Both the position numbers and the translations under genes were made by a program. A DNA stretch of 64,000 nt from NCBI RefSeq assembly GCF_011881725.1, contig NZ_JAATUR010000008.1:51021-115020 (forward strand), written 5' to 3'. Under the pieces are notes generated by a model. The model made no database searches and had not been told where the DNA came from. It saw only the letters and a program-made list of their open reading frames with translations. Within the stretch, counting starts at the first letter, position 1; every line of letters begins with the position of its first letter. The DNA is from Escherichia coli. GTDB taxonomy: Bacteria > Pseudomonadota > Gammaproteobacteria > Enterobacterales > Enterobacteriaceae. This document shows, piece by piece, positions 62,864-64,000 of this stretch.

Positions 62864-63322
62864 TCACTGATGTGAATGGTTCAAAATAACCCCTATTTTG
62901 AACCATTCCAATTCTTACAACGCACATCTTGCATTGTTCACCCTCCCAAACGCTCCATAACTTAAACAAGCATTATCAAGCAGTTATCCTAAATAAAAAT
63001 CTGAACATCTTAATTAAGACTATTTAAGATGCATCACTCAGATTTACAAGATATCTTCTGGTCATTCGAAAACAATTTGCAGTATAGATATTCTTAATAC
63101 ATTAGGTACTTGTCTGATTTGCAATAAGTTTGAAATGATTAACTGAGTGAAATCCAATTACATTTAAAGCTTAATGATGCACGATTAAATACACCATTAA
63201 GAATAATGACAAATACGGATTAAACGCAATTTTTTATAAAAAGCTTACTAAATCAGAGTGTATTGACATCATCAATAACCAATGAAATTATGCAATTATC
63301 TATGAATAGGGAGGTTATTAAC
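62864..63322. other. AT-rich yqeG-yqeH gap at the ETT2 border
   Basis: 459 bp with a strong hairpin near its left end and no gene that I can support. The sequence becomes distinctly AT-rich from about 62960 onward, typical of horizontally acquired, H-NS-bound DNA, and that composition continues into yqeH. Confidence 0.7.
62875..62907 (+). terminator. Perfect 14-bp hairpin after yqeG
   Basis: AATGGTTCAAAATA / TATTTTGAACCATT pair perfectly around loop ACCCC, 11 bases after the yqeG stop. As the arms are AT-rich and symmetric, it could end transcripts from either side. Confidence 0.8.
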
Positions 63323-63955
63323 ATGAGGCTTTGTAGTCGCTATAAAAGTCTTACATGCAATAGTTGCTCAATGCATTGCCAAATAATGCCAGAAAAATCA
63401 CCACGTTTGCAGTATTGTGCAAATGCCTGTTTTTGTATGTGGCCTGAAGACAGTTCGTATTTTAATCGTGGCGTGGTTGAAGGTATATTAAGTAAAAACC
63501 ATAATGCTCGATTAAGCGGATATATTTTTGTAGATTTTTCAGTAAGCTTTTTACGTCTTTTTTTAGAGAGTGACTGGATCGACTATCTTACGAGTACTGA
63601 GATGGGAATTGTATTAGTAAGCGATCGAAATATGCAATCTCTGGCTAATTACTGGAGAAAACATAACTCTGCAATATCAGCCATTATTTATAATGACGAC
63701 GGACTGGATATTGCCAACGAAAAGATCAGGCAACTATTCATTGGTCGTTATTTGTCATTTACCAGAGGCAATACGTTAACTCAAATGGAATTCACCATAA
63801 TGGGACATATGGTTTCTGGTTATAACCCATATCAGATTGCAGAAGTTCTTGATATGGATATCCGTAGCATCTACGCCTACAAGCAAAGAATTGAAAAAAG
63901 GATGGGTGGTAAAATCAACGAATTATTTATCCGCTCACACTCCATTCAGCACTGA
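63323..63955 (+). CDS. yqeH: LuxR-type regulator YqeH at the ETT2 edge
   Basis: YqeH, 210 residues, has a C-terminal LuxR-like helix-turn-helix (about 150-205: LTQMEFTIMGHMVSGYNPYQ then EVLDMDIRSIYAYKQRIEK). The N-terminal 38 residues hold seven cysteines (4, 12, 15, 19, 32, 36, 38). ATG 63323 follows GGGAGG by nine bases; the ATG at 63302 and the upstream frame are not supported. In E. coli it is the first gene of ETT2, the degenerate second type III secretion locus. Target genes are not known to me. Confidence 0.92.
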   Translation: MRLCSRYKSLTCNSCSMHCQIMPEKSPRLQYCANACFCMWPEDSSYFNRGVVEGILSKNHNARLSGYIFVDFSVSFLRLFLESDWIDYLTSTEMGIVLVSDRNMQSLANYWRKHNSAISAIIYNDDGLDIANEKIRQLFIGRYLSFTRGNTLTQMEFTIMGHMVSGYNPYQIAEVLDMDIRSIYAYKQRIEKRMGGKINELFIRSHSIQH

Positions 63956-64000
63956 AACGTAACTATCGATAATAATAAGCATTGTATATACGGGCACTTA
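63956..64000. other. Right edge of the window
   Basis: 45 bases after yqeH with no visible gene; the next ETT2 gene would begin outside the window. Confidence 0.5.

Overview
The window is a chromosomal segment of an Escherichia species, most likely E. coli or a very close relative. Gene order runs ppnN-sdaCB-xni-fuc-rlmM-gcvA-csdAE-tcdA-mltA-metZWV-amiC-argA-recDB-ptrA-recC-ppd-thyA-lgt-ptsP-rppH-mutH-ygdQ-ygdR-tas-(extra gene)-lplT-aas-omrA/B-galR-lysA-lysR-ygeA-araE-kduDI-yqeF-yqeG-yqeH. As I recall it, this is the E. coli K-12 order around 60-64 min. Proteins match remembered K-12 sequences almost residue for residue but with scattered substitutions, so this is a non-K-12 lineage. I cannot assign the strain from sequence alone.

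Layout. 1-4.9 kb: the nucleosidase ppnN and the serine transport/deamination operon sdaCB. 4.9-14.1 kb: exonuclease xni and the divergent L-fucose regulon (fucAO against fucPIKUR), with a 546-bp control region holding CRP-like sites and a regular array of a 7-bp motif. 14-21.1 kb: rlmM-ygdD-gcvA, the small RNA gcvB, lipoprotein ygdI, the csdAE sulfur-transfer pair, tcdA and mltA. 21.3-23 kb: three nearly identical initiator tRNA genes and amiC. 23-38.2 kb: argA, the RecBCD genes with ptrA between recC and recB, and four pseudopilin-like genes. 38.3-46.6 kb: thyA-lgt, rppH-ptsP, the rppH-mutH gap holding the DnaA-reactivating locus DARS2, mutH, ygdQ, ygdR and tas. 46.7-48.4 kb: an intact gene of the MuiA (DUF4140/DUF4139) family, which I do not remember as an intact gene in K-12. 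48.4-52.2 kb: lplT-aas and twin small RNAs omrA/omrB. 52.4-58 kb: galR, lysA/lysR, ygeA and araE. 58.3-64 kb: kduID, thiolase yqeF, serine-type transporter yqeG and the LuxR-type regulator yqeH, which marks the left edge of the ETT2 (cryptic type III secretion) locus.

Functional themes. Carbon scavenging: L-fucose, arabinose uptake, hexuronate/pectin intermediates and serine. DNA maintenance: RecBCD, MutH, Xni, ThyA and DARS2. Envelope: MltA, AmiC, Lgt, LplT/Aas, YgdI/YgdR and pseudopilins. Post-transcriptional control: GcvB, OmrA, OmrB and RppH. No transposase, prophage or CRISPR array was seen. REP/BIME palindromes sit in several gene ends, and in two places a REP pair is bracketed by two copies of the same hairpin.
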